From the NCBI GenBank assembly GCA_029227815.1, contig CP118523.1, forward strand, positions 1,426,001 through 1,490,000: DNA of 64,000 nucleotides, given 5' to 3'. Origin of the DNA: Clostridiaceae bacterium M8S5 (GTDB lineage: Bacteria > Bacillota > Clostridia > Tissierellales > MCWD3). The translations under genes were made by a program, and so were the position numbers. The notes below the pieces were generated by a model. It saw only the letters and a list, made by a program, of their open reading frames with translations. It searched no databases and was not told the DNA's origin. Below, one piece after another: positions 49,224 through 59,531 of this stretch. How positions within the stretch are numbered: position 1 is the stretch's first letter; each line of letters begins with the position of its first letter.

Positions 49224-50666
49224 ATGGAGATGTTAGATAAATGCCTAAGAGATGGAATTAAGCTATGGGTAGAAGGTGAGAAATTAAAATATAAAGCGCA
49301 AGAAGGGAAGATGACGCAAGAGGTAATCAATTTTCTTAGACAAAACAAAAGTGAAATAATACAGTATCTAAAAGAAACGAAAAATAACACATGCAAATTG
49401 ACGCCGATACAACACGCATACTTGATAGGACGAAAAAAAGAGTATGAGCTAGGAAATCTAGGAGCACATTACTATGGTGAGTATAGACTAGAGCATATAG
49501 ATATAGATAAACTAGAGAATGCTATAAATATGGTAGTAGATAACCATGAGATATTGAGAACAATAATATACAGTGACAGTACTCAAAAGGTTATAAATCC
49601 TACAGAAAAAGTAAAGGTTTTGTTTGCAGAAAAAGTAGATGATCAAGAGCTAAAAGAAATTAGAAATAAATGGTCACATCATACTTATGAAATAGGCGGG
49701 TGGCCTATGTTTGACGTAGTTGTTAGTAAAACGATAGAGGATTACTTTATATTACATCTTAGCTTTGATTGCATGATACTAGATGGGTGGAGTGCAGGAA
49801 TAATGCTAGATGAGATATTTAAAGTTTACTATGGAGAACAGGTTAATAGACCATCTTTTACATTCAAAGAATATGTCAAAAATGAAGAAGAGTGGTTAAA
49901 TAATAATAGTAATAACAAAGAAGCTAAGGAATATTGGGGCAACATATTGCCTCATATTCCTGATTCACCAAAGCTTAAATACAAACGTGAATTAATAAAT
50001 ATAGATAAACCGCATTTTGATAGGATAAAACATGATTTAAGCAAAACCGAATCTCAAGTATTTTTAAAAAAATGTAAAGAGAACAGATTTACTCCGTCAG
50101 CCGTCTTGCTTACGGCATACATGAAATTGTTGTCTACATTAAGCGAAGAGAGGGATATTACTGTAAATCTTACGTTATTTAAACGAGTTCCAATGAATAA
50201 AGAAGTGCATCAAGTACTTGGAGATTTCACTAATGTAGGATTAGCATCGTACAAATATGATGATTCCAATACGTTTTTAGATGAAGTTAATAATATCCAA
50301 AAGCAGATTTGGCAACTTGTAAAATATAGATATTATAATGGAGTGAAATTGATACAGGAACTTTCAAGAAACAAACCCGGAAAAGCAGTGATGCCAGTAG
50401 TTTTTACGAGTATTTTACAAGGAAAACTAGATAAAAAAACTTATTATCCAGAAGGATTTAAAGAAATCTACGCGATAAGTCAAACTCCTCAAGTGGCATT
50501 AGATCATCAAGTGTATGATATTAACGGCACAATTGCCCTAGCATGGGATTATGTAGTTGAGGCGTTTAGTAACACACAAATAAAAAATATGTTTGAAGAA
50601 TATATAAATCTAGTAGAAAAGTTAATATATAAAGATGACTGGCAAAAGATTGATATGGACACATAA
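49224..50666 (+). CDS. Stand-alone TubC - cyclisation domain protein
   Basis: 480 residues: a TubC-like docking domain (~1-50, LWVEGEKLKYKA) and one Cy domain with an intact D-CMIL-D-GWS motif (near 181-189). No A or carrier domain. It probably provides heterocycle formation in trans for the A-E-PCP protein at 38699-41527, which lacks a Cy domain. The ribosome binding site is weak and the gene starts 8 bp after the upstream stop, so coupling is likely. Confidence 0.85.
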   Translation: MEMLDKCLRDGIKLWVEGEKLKYKAQEGKMTQEVINFLRQNKSEIIQYLKETKNNTCKLTPIQHAYLIGRKKEYELGNLGAHYYGEYRLEHIDIDKLENAINMVVDNHEILRTIIYSDSTQKVINPTEKVKVLFAEKVDDQELKEIRNKWSHHTYEIGGWPMFDVVVSKTIEDYFILHLSFDCMILDGWSAGIMLDEIFKVYYGEQVNRPSFTFKEYVKNEEEWLNNNSNNKEAKEYWGNILPHIPDSPKLKYKRELINIDKPHFDRIKHDLSKTESQVFLKKCKENRFTPSAVLLTAYMKLLSTLSEERDITVNLTLFKRVPMNKEVHQVLGDFTNVGLASYKYDDSNTFLDEVNNIQKQIWQLVKYRYYNGVKLIQELSRNKPGKAVMPVVFTSILQGKLDKKTYYPEGFKEIYAISQTPQVALDHQVYDINGTIALAWDYVVEAFSNTQIKNMFEEYINLVEKLIYKDDWQKIDMDT

Positions 50667-50686
50667 CCGTAAAGGGGGTAAACAAA

Positions 50687-53600
50687 GTGGATGTACAAAA
50701 ATTGCTTATTAATTGCTTTCGATACAATAAGAGTACAATAGAGGTAAAAGACAAAAACCAAGTAACAAAACTCACATATAAACAGCTTGAAGAAAGAATC
50801 ACAGCACTTGCTACCTTGTTATATGAAAATGGAATAAAACCAAACGATTATGTCATACTTCAGATGAATTCAAGTAAGCACTATTTAATAGCTGTATTAA
50901 CACTATTCTACATGAGAGCTATTCCTATGGCAGTACCTATAAGCAATAATATTGAACAGTTTGGTAGATTAAAAAAAATAAAATCAGAAGTACCTAGTGC
51001 TGTGATACTAACAGATACGGATGGAAATGAATATATCAAACTATATGATGAAAATAATGATTTAAAGACAATAACTTTAAATGAACAAGATTTTAATTTA
51101 AAGTGGACAGACAAAAAAAGATACAATATACAAATAGATGAAAATGTTAGTGATGAGGATGTAGTAATAGTACAGTATTCGTCTGGTACTACGTCAAGTC
51201 CTAAAGGTATAATGCTTACTCACAGGGGGTTTTTGAACAATCTAAAAGGGTTTAGTGATGCAATTAATAGTGATACAGACGACATTTGGATGACATGGAT
51301 GCCATTAACGCATGTTAGTGGATTATTTTACTTGATGATACCTCTTTATAATGATAGTGATACAACTTTCTTAGAAACAAGTGAATTCTTAAAAAGTCCA
51401 AAAAGTTGGTTTGATGAATTAGAAAGAGTGAAAGCAACTGTCACCATAGGCCCAAATTTTGCATTTGGATATTTAACCAAAATGATTGATGAACATGATA
51501 TATGGGATTTATCAAATGTTAGAGTTATAATAAACGGCAGTGAGCCTGTTTCAAAAGGTATCATTGATGGCTTTGTTAAACAAATGGACAGATTTAAACT
51601 TAAGCAGGATGTCATTTATCCAGCATACGGGTTAACTGAAGCGACTCTTTTGTGCACTTTGAATACTTCTATTTTAGAAGATAAACCAGTTAATTTTGAA
51701 AGAGTAGTTTCAAAAATAGATTTTGATGTTGAAGACATCAATCACCTTAAAGAAGATTTAACAAGTATTGGACCAGCTATAAAAGGAGTTACACTTAGAA
51801 TCGTTGATAATGAGTATAATGAATTAGAAGAATATCAAATAGGTAATATACAAGTTGGAGGTTTTTCACTTTGTAAAGGGTATCTAGGAAGAGATGATAG
51901 TGAATTATTTTACAATGAATGGATTAATACAGGAGATATAGGATTTACAGTAGATGGAAATTTATATATTGTAGGAAGAAAAAAAGACATGGTATTTGTA
52001 AATGGTAAAAACATATTTTTAATGGATATAGAACATGCGATCAAAGAGAGATTTAAAGTTAGAAATGCAGTATGTGGCGAACATATAGCTAGCGAAGGAA
52101 AAGCAAATATATATGTATTTATAGAAATGGATGTAGATAAAGAAAAGTATGAAGAAATTAAAAATGAAATCAGGCAATTTATACTGAAAGATACATCTAT
52201 ATTGGTCAAAGAGGTAGTATTTATGGACAAGCTGAAAACTACTAGAACTGGTAAAATCAACAAACCATCGTTACTTAAATGGTATAAGCAAAAAATAACT
52301 AATTCATATGAAAATAAAGATATTGTACTCAAAAAGCTAGAAGGTATATTTGATGATAAGCTTGAAGTAAACATGTCTATTTTTAATATAATGGAAGATT
52401 CTATAAATATGTTTCAGAAGATAGCTAAGATAAACAAACAGTTTGATATAGAGATAGAGATGTTAGATATAGCAAAATGTAGTACAATAAAAGATTTGGT
52501 AGATAGAATATGTAGTAAAATAAAAAATGAAAAGAAGTATATAGAGAAATCAAACATAACAAATAAACAGATTATAAACCAGATGATGCCACTTACTAAA
52601 ATACAAGAAGCTTATTATATAGGGAGAGAGCAGGAGTTTTGTGGAGGATTTAATTCAACTCATTTTTATGCAGAAATACAGCATGATATGGATATAGAAA
52701 GACTTGAGCAATGTATGAATAAATTGATAGAAAGACATGAAATGCTCAGAACCGTATTTATTGATAGTAAGCAAAAGGTTCTTACGATAAATCAAGTAGG
52801 TAAATATAGTCTAGAAATGTTGAGCATAACCAAAGATAGAGCTGATGATTTCATTAAAACAATGAGAGAAGAAAGTCAAAAAAATATAACAGATCCAGAA
52901 AAGTGGCCACTATTTAAAGCAACAAATGTGAAAGTTGATAATAACAATATACTTATAATAGACATAGATATGTTGATAGTAGACGGTATGAGTATAAAAA
53001 TTTTGATAAACGACTTTTTAAAGCTTTATAATGAAGAAGAACTAGAGCCAGTAACAACTAGCTATAAAGATTATATTGATTGTATTATGAATGAGAAAAC
53101 AAGTAGGAAGTATAACAGAGATAAAGAATATTGGATAAATAAAATTAAAGACATACCTGAGTCTCCAAAGCTTCCATTAAAGCATAACATAGAAAACAAT
53201 GAAAACATTTATAGCAGAATAAAACATGATTTTACAGCTGATGAATATGATAAACTAGAAAATTTCACACGTGAAAATGGAGTTACTGTTAGTTCACTGT
53301 TATGCTTCTTGTATATGAAAATACTCTCAAGGTGGAGTGAAAATCAAGATTTGACAATAAATATTACTATATTTGATAGACACAAAATAAAAGATTCACA
53401 TAAAATAATAGGTGATTTTACTTCTTCGGTATTATTTGATTATAAATCATCAGATTATAAAAATGATATCCTAAGCAATGTTAAAAAAGTAAGAGAAAAG
53501 CTGTACGAATATCTAGATCATAATTCATTTGAAGGAACAGAGGTGATTCGTGAACTTTCAAGACATAGAGCAGAGCATGCAGAGAGTCAGATGCCAGTAG

Positions 53601-56600
53601 TTTTTACAAGTATGCTTTTTGAAGAAGGTATAGATTTTATGAGTCTAGGTGAAATACTGTATGGACAATCACAGACTTCTCAGGTTTATTTAGACAACCA
53701 AATAATAAAACTCAAAAAAGGTTTTGTTATAAGGTGGGATTATTTAGAGAAATGCTTTAACCTAGACATACTAAAGGATATGTTTACTTATTATATTGAG
53801 AGTATAAAGAATATAATAAACAAAGATATCTCAGATGTAAAAATATCATCAAGTAAAGCTTTTGTAGATTATAACAATACTAAAGTATCTTTTAAACAAG
53901 CTCAAACTCTTGATTGTTTAATAATAGAGGCACTAGATAAATATAGACATAAAAATGCCATGTATGATAATGGCAAATACATCACATATGAAGAACTCAA
54001 AGACAGTATATATCGTATATCATCTCAACTTGACGCTATGGGCATAAAGAAGGGTGATTATATAACGGTACGTGCAAATAAAAGCATTGAATCAATATCT
54101 GTGCTAATAGCAGTAGTTGTAATAGGAGCGGTGTATATCCCTGTTCCAATGGATTACCCACAAGACAGAATACAGTTTATTATGAATAATTCAAAATCAA
54201 AACTATTGATTAACTCGATTAAAGTTTTTGATGATGCTAAGAGTAAAACACCACTCTTTAATATAAAAAAAGAGTGTAATAAAGAAGATTCAGCATATAT
54301 CATATATACATCAGGAAGTACAGGTGTTCCAAAAGGTGTAGAAATCACACATGAAGCAGTGGTAAACACACTATTAGATATAAACGATAGATTTTCTATA
54401 GATAGCAAAGATAAGATAATAGGAATATCCGCACTTAATTTTGATTTATCAGTATATGATATATTTGGAACTATTATAGCAGGTGGATGCCTTGCAATTG
54501 TCAAAGATCAAAGAGATACGAGTCACATACAAACTGTGCTAGATTTTACTAAATCTAGTGTTTGGAATACAGTACCAGCTATAATGGAACTCTTTTTAGA
54601 AGGAGTAGAGATAGGGTATATAAACAGAAATCTTAAAAAAATACTGTTAAGTGGAGATTGGATTGATTTAAAATTACCACAAAAGATTAAAAATTCTTTT
54701 CCAAATGCTGAAATTTACAGTCTTGGTGGCGCAACAGAAGGATCAATATGGTCGATATATTATCCTATAAAAGAGGTAAAACTAGAGTGGAAGAGTATAC
54801 CTTATGGATATCCACTAGCTAACCAAAACATATATATACTAAATAGTGAGTTACAGCTTTGCCCATATGGTGTTGCAGGAGAAATATATATAGGTGGAAA
54901 AGGTGTGGCAAAGAGATATATTGGAAACAAACAAAAAAGCAGAGAAGCTTTTATTGATACAGAAAAATTTGGACGAATATATAGAACTGGTGATTACGGA
55001 GTATTCTCAAGAGAAGGATATGTTACATTTTTGGGAAGAAAAGACAGTCAAGTAAAAGTAAGAGGTCACAGGATTGAACTATCAGAGATAGAGCTAAATT
55101 TGAACAAGCTATCTTTCATCAAAGAATCAATAGTTATACTTGATGATTCAAAGAAGATTATAGCATATTATACAGGAGAGGAAGAAAGTGATAAGGCAAT
55201 AAAAGGAGCATTAATGAATTTCTTACCAGAATACATGATTCCTAACCAATATGTATGCATAAAGGAAATACCACTTAGTGAAAACGGAAAAATAGCAAGA
55301 GATAAATTACCTAAAACATCTATAAAGAAAAGGGAAACAAAGCTTCCCAATAGTGATATACAACAAAGAATAATTAAGATCTGGAAAGAAGTATTAGATA
55401 TAGATGATTTAGGCATTGATGATGATTTTTTTGAGCTAGGAGGAGATTCATTATCAGCGCAGAAAATAGTACAAAAAATAAAAAAGGAATTTAAAGAAAA
55501 GATATCAATAAACGCTATAATCAAAAAAGGAACAGCCCGAAAACTTTCAGAGTTATTACAAAAAAACGATCAAGTGATAATTAATAAAACAAACAACCTA
55601 CTTACATTAAAGCAATTATTTGATATACAGGACGAAAGATATAGTAGTATTGGCGGACGTAGAATAGAGTACGGTAGTGATGAATATTACAAGTACAAAG
55701 AGGAAATGTCATTAAGACATAATAAGAATAATAAAGACCTTATAATGTTAAATCAAAGCGAAGAGTATCCTGATTATATGGAAAAAAGAAGGTCTATTAG
55801 AGAATTTGATAAAAACACCAAAGTCTCATATTCAGTGTTTTGCGATGTGCTATCAAGTTTTAGACAGAAAGACGACAAAGATCAGCGTAGATGCTACTAT
55901 CCAAGCTCAGGAGGATTATATGCGATAGATGTATATGTGCATGTTAAAAAGAATAGAATAGAAGGAATAAATCAAGGCATGTATCTATACAACTCACATG
56001 AAAATGGGTTAAAGTTAATAAATAATCAAGTGGATTTACCATCAAATGTACATTTTTATAGTAATAGAGATATATTTGATTCATCAGCATTTTCAGTGTT
56101 TTTCGTATATGACACTAAATGCAATATGCCAGTGTATGGAGGAATGGGGAATTTTAATGCTCTCATAGATACAGGATTTATGGCATATCAATTAGCACTT
56201 GTTGGTCAGATGAAAGGCTTAGGAAGTTGCTCTATAGGAGATATGAATTTTGATGAAGTTTTAAAATTGTATAATTTGTCTCAAGATAACATGATACTTC
56301 ACGCAGTGGAGATGGGAATAGAAAAGTGTACTTTAGAAAAAGAGCAGTATCCACAATCAGAGATACAAAGAGCTTATCTCAATGGAAGAAATGAAGGATT
56401 CGAACTTGGAAAATACGATGCTCATTACTATTTAGAAATAGAAACAAAATATGATACCAATCTAATAGAACATAGCATCAATGAATTAATAAAGAGGCAT
56501 GACATATTAAAAACAGTGTTCCTTACAAATGGAATGCAAGAAGTAACAAGACAAGTACCATATTACAAAGTTAAGTTGACTGATGTATCAGAAAAAGATG

Positions 56601-59365
56601 AAATAGAAAAACAAGAAGCAGTTGATAGAATAAGACAAAAACTATCACATAAAAGATACACAAATGACAAATGGCCATTATTTACTTTTGAGTTTGCCAA
56701 GACAGAGAATGATAAAGGTATATTATTTATAAGTATGAATTTAATGATATGTGATGGAGCCAGTTTTCATATTATTATAAAGGAACTATCAGAGTTACTG
56801 GATAATAAATTTGATAGTGAACAATTGAGATATTCATTTGGAGAATATACACGTAGCTTGGAAAAACTTAAAGATAGTAGTGAATATATAAAGGCAAAAG
56901 AATATTGGTTAGAAAAAATAAAGAGTTTTTCAGAGTACCCTAAGCTACCGATGAAACAAAAGCTGTCATCGCTTAAAGATTATTCACTTAAAAGAAAGAG
57001 CGGAGTAATTAAATCAGATGTATGGAAAAGAGTAAAGGATTATGTAAAGAAAAAAAGAATATCTCCATCGGCAACTTTGTGTACAATATTTAGCAAACTA
57101 CTTTCGATATGGAGCAATCAAGCAGAATTGATACTTAATCTTACAGTATTTCAGAGACTAGATTTTAACGAACAAGTTGACGAAATAGTAGGAGATTTTA
57201 CAAAGTTAATACCTCTTAATGTTAACTTAGATAGTAAGGATTTCATTGATTGTGCTAAAGATACACAAGAGAATATATTAAGCGGAGTAGATAACATAGC
57301 GTTTGATGGAGTAGAAGTTATAAGAGAACTATCTAGACAAACACAAAGTATAGGGAAAGCAGTATTGCCAGTAGTTTTTACCAGCATGTTGTTTGATACA
57401 AAAGTGAACTATTTTAATAGAATAGGAAAAATAAAATATGCAGTTTCTCAGACACCACAGGTATTTTTGGATTGTCAAGTAATGGAGTTAGAAGGAGAGC
57501 TCCATATATCATGGGATTATGTAGACGAGCTATTTGACAGTGATATGATTTCACAAATGTTTGGTCAATTTTTAGAAATGATATCAAAAGCCAACAATGA
57601 AAAAGAAATGCTAACTGATATCAAAACTGATAGTCTGGAACTTTGGAACAAATACAATCATATAATAAAGCCTGCTAAACCATTAACTATGCATGAAATG
57701 TTTATAAAGCAGGTAGCCAAAACACCAAAAGCTATAGCCATTGCGTTCGAAGGGGAAAAATATACGTATGAAGATATAGATAAAAAATCAAATCAAGTAG
57801 CTAGATATATACTTGATAACGGTATAAGTGAAAAAGCTAGAGTCGGTGTTATTGGATTTAGAAGACCAGAAACTATCATATCTATCCTTGGTATATTAAA
57901 AGCAGGGGGCATATATGTGCCGATAGACCCCAAATATCCAAAAGATAGAATAGAGTATATTTTAAGAGATAGCTCTTGTGAAATGTATCTAGATTTAGAG
58001 ATATATTCATGTTTAACATTAGATAAGTACAATAATGATAAAGTCAATGTAAAATATGACCCTGACTCAATGGCATATATCATATATACTTCTGGTAGTA
58101 CAGGAAAACCAAAAGGTGTCATGATAGAACACAAAGCTGTATGTAATACAATAGAAGATATAAATGAAAAGATAAGCTTGTCACAAGACGATTGTATAAT
58201 AGGTATATCCTCAGTATGTTTTGATTTATCGGTATATGATATATTTGGAGCACTCAGCACAGGGGCAAAACTTGCTATAATAAAAGATCCAAGAGATAGT
58301 GGTGAGATACTAAGAGTTATTAAAGACGAAGGAGTTACAATATGGAATACAGTCCCTATAATAATGACGATGCTGACTAGCTATATGGAAAAAAGAAATA
58401 TAGAAAAAATCACTACACTAAGAGAAGTAATGCTAAGTGGAGATTGGATACCAGTTGAGTTACCAGCAAATATAAAAGATAAATTTCCTAACTCCTTTAC
58501 GACTAGCTTAGGTGGGGCTACAGAGGGATCAATATGGTCAATATACTACCCTATAAAAGAAATAAGAGATGAATGGAGCAGTATACCTTATGGTATGCCA
58601 CTTAAAAACCAAGCTATGTATGTGCTAAATTATGAAAAAGAATTATGCAGTGCAGGAGTAAAAGGCGATATTTACATTGGAGGAGTGGGTCTTGCAAAAG
58701 GCTACAACAATGACGAAGAGAAAACTAAAAAAGCTTTCATAAACCACCCACAGCTTGGTATGATTTACAGAACAGGAGATATAGGTGTTTACAACAAAGA
58801 GGGTTATATAGAATTCTTAGGTAGAGCAGATAATCAAGTAAAGATAAGGGGTTATAGAGTTGAGTTAGGAGAGATAGAGACAGTACTGAGCAAAAACAAC
58901 GATATAAAAGAAGCTGTAGTGCTAATGTCAAAAGAAAACAAGCAGTTAATAGGGTATGTAGTAACTAAAGGTAGTATAAAAGATGAAAATATAAAAGACT
59001 ACTTAAACAAAAAACTACCAGATTATATGGTACCAGTGCACATAGTGATGCTAGATGAGTTGCCAAGAACGGTAAATGGTAAGGTAGATAAGAAAAACTT
59101 GCCTTCAATAAAAATAGAAGATTCAAAGGATAAAAATTATAAAAAACCAATTACAAAATTGCAGAAAGAGCTAGTAGAGATTTGGGAGAACTTATTTGAA
59201 ATGACACCAATAGGAATAGACGAAGATTTCTTTACACTAGGGGGAGATTCCATAACTCTAATGAAAATGATAGAAGAAATAAATAGAATAACAGGAGTAG
59301 ATGTATCAATAGATGATCTACTAAACTATAAAACTATAGAAAACATAGCACTAAAGATTAGTTAA
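50687..59365 (+). CDS. NRPS: acyl-AMP ligase - ACP - Cy - A (Cys) - PCP - Ox - Cy - A (Cys) - PCP
   Basis: 2892 residues, GTG start behind AAAGGGGG. Domains: acyl-AMP ligase ~1-540 (QYSSGTTSSPKG near 161, MPLTHVSGL, YGLTEATLL near 311; resembles FAAL/PKS loading ligases more than salicylate ligases); carrier ~550-620 (MEDSINM); Cy1 ~625-1045 (D-MLIV-D-GMS); A1 ~1080-1545, code D-L-Y-N-L-S-L-I-W; PCP1 GGDSL near 1583; a nitroreductase/SagB-type FMN oxidase ~1690-1885 (RRSIREFD, YYPSSGGLYAIDVYV); Cy2 ~1890-2320 (N-LMIC-D-GAS, first Asp changed); A2 ~2340-2800, code D-L-Y-N-M-S-L-I-W; PCP2 GGDSI near 2849. It should load an acyl starter and build thiazole and thiazoline rings from two cysteines. 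Confidence 0.9.
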   Translation: MDVQKLLINCFRYNKSTIEVKDKNQVTKLTYKQLEERITALATLLYENGIKPNDYVILQMNSSKHYLIAVLTLFYMRAIPMAVPISNNIEQFGRLKKIKSEVPSAVILTDTDGNEYIKLYDENNDLKTITLNEQDFNLKWTDKKRYNIQIDENVSDEDVVIVQYSSGTTSSPKGIMLTHRGFLNNLKGFSDAINSDTDDIWMTWMPLTHVSGLFYLMIPLYNDSDTTFLETSEFLKSPKSWFDELERVKATVTIGPNFAFGYLTKMIDEHDIWDLSNVRVIINGSEPVSKGIIDGFVKQMDRFKLKQDVIYPAYGLTEATLLCTLNTSILEDKPVNFERVVSKIDFDVEDINHLKEDLTSIGPAIKGVTLRIVDNEYNELEEYQIGNIQVGGFSLCKGYLGRDDSELFYNEWINTGDIGFTVDGNLYIVGRKKDMVFVNGKNIFLMDIEHAIKERFKVRNAVCGEHIASEGKANIYVFIEMDVDKEKYEEIKNEIRQFILKDTSILVKEVVFMDKLKTTRTGKINKPSLLKWYKQKITNSYENKDIVLKKLEGIFDDKLEVNMSIFNIMEDSINMFQKIAKINKQFDIEIEMLDIAKCSTIKDLVDRICSKIKNEKKYIEKSNITNKQIINQMMPLTKIQEAYYIGREQEFCGGFNSTHFYAEIQHDMDIERLEQCMNKLIERHEMLRTVFIDSKQKVLTINQVGKYSLEMLSITKDRADDFIKTMREESQKNITDPEKWPLFKATNVKVDNNNILIIDIDMLIVDGMSIKILINDFLKLYNEEELEPVTTSYKDYIDCIMNEKTSRKYNRDKEYWINKIKDIPESPKLPLKHNIENNENIYSRIKHDFTADEYDKLENFTRENGVTVSSLLCFLYMKILSRWSENQDLTINITIFDRHKIKDSHKIIGDFTSSVLFDYKSSDYKNDILSNVKKVREKLYEYLDHNSFEGTEVIRELSRHRAEHAESQMPVVFTSMLFEEGIDFMSLGEILYGQSQTSQVYLDNQIIKLKKGFVIRWDYLEKCFNLDILKDMFTYYIESIKNIINKDISDVKISSSKAFVDYNNTKVSFKQAQTLDCLIIEALDKYRHKNAMYDNGKYITYEELKDSIYRISSQLDAMGIKKGDYITVRANKSIESISVLIAVVVIGAVYIPVPMDYPQDRIQFIMNNSKSKLLINSIKVFDDAKSKTPLFNIKKECNKEDSAYIIYTSGSTGVPKGVEITHEAVVNTLLDINDRFSIDSKDKIIGISALNFDLSVYDIFGTIIAGGCLAIVKDQRDTSHIQTVLDFTKSSVWNTVPAIMELFLEGVEIGYINRNLKKILLSGDWIDLKLPQKIKNSFPNAEIYSLGGATEGSIWSIYYPIKEVKLEWKSIPYGYPLANQNIYILNSELQLCPYGVAGEIYIGGKGVAKRYIGNKQKSREAFIDTEKFGRIYRTGDYGVFSREGYVTFLGRKDSQVKVRGHRIELSEIELNLNKLSFIKESIVILDDSKKIIAYYTGEEESDKAIKGALMNFLPEYMIPNQYVCIKEIPLSENGKIARDKLPKTSIKKRETKLPNSDIQQRIIKIWKEVLDIDDLGIDDDFFELGGDSLSAQKIVQKIKKEFKEKISINAIIKKGTARKLSELLQKNDQVIINKTNNLLTLKQLFDIQDERYSSIGGRRIEYGSDEYYKYKEEMSLRHNKNNKDLIMLNQSEEYPDYMEKRRSIREFDKNTKVSYSVFCDVLSSFRQKDDKDQRRCYYPSSGGLYAIDVYVHVKKNRIEGINQGMYLYNSHENGLKLINNQVDLPSNVHFYSNRDIFDSSAFSVFFVYDTKCNMPVYGGMGNFNALIDTGFMAYQLALVGQMKGLGSCSIGDMNFDEVLKLYNLSQDNMILHAVEMGIEKCTLEKEQYPQSEIQRAYLNGRNEGFELGKYDAHYYLEIETKYDTNLIEHSINELIKRHDILKTVFLTNGMQEVTRQVPYYKVKLTDVSEKDEIEKQEAVDRIRQKLSHKRYTNDKWPLFTFEFAKTENDKGILFISMNLMICDGASFHIIIKELSELLDNKFDSEQLRYSFGEYTRSLEKLKDSSEYIKAKEYWLEKIKSFSEYPKLPMKQKLSSLKDYSLKRKSGVIKSDVWKRVKDYVKKKRISPSATLCTIFSKLLSIWSNQAELILNLTVFQRLDFNEQVDEIVGDFTKLIPLNVNLDSKDFIDCAKDTQENILSGVDNIAFDGVEVIRELSRQTQSIGKAVLPVVFTSMLFDTKVNYFNRIGKIKYAVSQTPQVFLDCQVMELEGELHISWDYVDELFDSDMISQMFGQFLEMISKANNEKEMLTDIKTDSLELWNKYNHIIKPAKPLTMHEMFIKQVAKTPKAIAIAFEGEKYTYEDIDKKSNQVARYILDNGISEKARVGVIGFRRPETIISILGILKAGGIYVPIDPKYPKDRIEYILRDSSCEMYLDLEIYSCLTLDKYNNDKVNVKYDPDSMAYIIYTSGSTGKPKGVMIEHKAVCNTIEDINEKISLSQDDCIIGISSVCFDLSVYDIFGALSTGAKLAIIKDPRDSGEILRVIKDEGVTIWNTVPIIMTMLTSYMEKRNIEKITTLREVMLSGDWIPVELPANIKDKFPNSFTTSLGGATEGSIWSIYYPIKEIRDEWSSIPYGMPLKNQAMYVLNYEKELCSAGVKGDIYIGGVGLAKGYNNDEEKTKKAFINHPQLGMIYRTGDIGVYNKEGYIEFLGRADNQVKIRGYRVELGEIETVLSKNNDIKEAVVLMSKENKQLIGYVVTKGSIKDENIKDYLNKKLPDYMVPVHIVMLDELPRTVNGKVDKKNLPSIKIEDSKDKNYKKPITKLQKELVEIWENLFEMTPIGIDEDFFTLGGDSITLMKMIEEINRITGVDVSIDDLLNYKTIENIALKIS

Positions 59366-59372
59366 ACAATCC

Positions 59373-59400
59373 TTTAGGATGTCTGATTAGACATCCTAAA
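59373..59400 (+). terminator. Terminator of the biosynthesis operon
   Basis: Perfect 12-bp stem TTTAGGATGTCT / AGACATCCTAAA with a 4-nt loop, followed by AATTTTC. Confidence 0.85.
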
Positions 59401-59429
59401 AATTTTCATTTAAAAATATGTAATAAATA

Positions 59430-59458
59430 TTGACTTTACCATATTTATAAACTATAAT
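59430..59458 (+). promoter_or_regulatory. Sigma-A promoter of the regulator/transporter operon
   Basis: TTGACT (59430-59435), 17-nt spacer, TATAAT (59453-59458). Confidence 0.87.
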
Positions 59459-59459
59459 T

Positions 59460-59478
59460 GATAATGAATATCAATATT
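59460..59478. promoter_or_regulatory. Second Fur box (weaker)
   Basis: GATAATGAATATCAATATT matches the Fur consensus at about 15 of 19 positions and abuts the -10 box, so this operon is probably also iron-repressed. Confidence 0.75.
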
Positions 59479-59502
59479 GTTGATATATTTATTTTGTCAA
59501 TA

Positions 59503-59519
59503 AGATAACTAAGTTATCT
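59503..59519. promoter_or_regulatory. Palindrome, candidate TetR operator
   Basis: AGATAACTAAGTTATCT is a perfect 8-1-8 palindrome directly ahead of the ribosome binding site of the TetR gene. It suits autoregulation by that protein (inference). Confidence 0.6.
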
Positions 59520-59531
59520 AAGGGAGGAATA

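Noticed and set aside
50687..52300. Salicylate-AMP ligase as starter domain
   Set aside because: Motifs (QYSSGTTSSPKG, MPLTHVSGL) look closer to FAAL/PKS loading ligases, and no salicylate synthase gene is in the window. Not excluded, but not supported.
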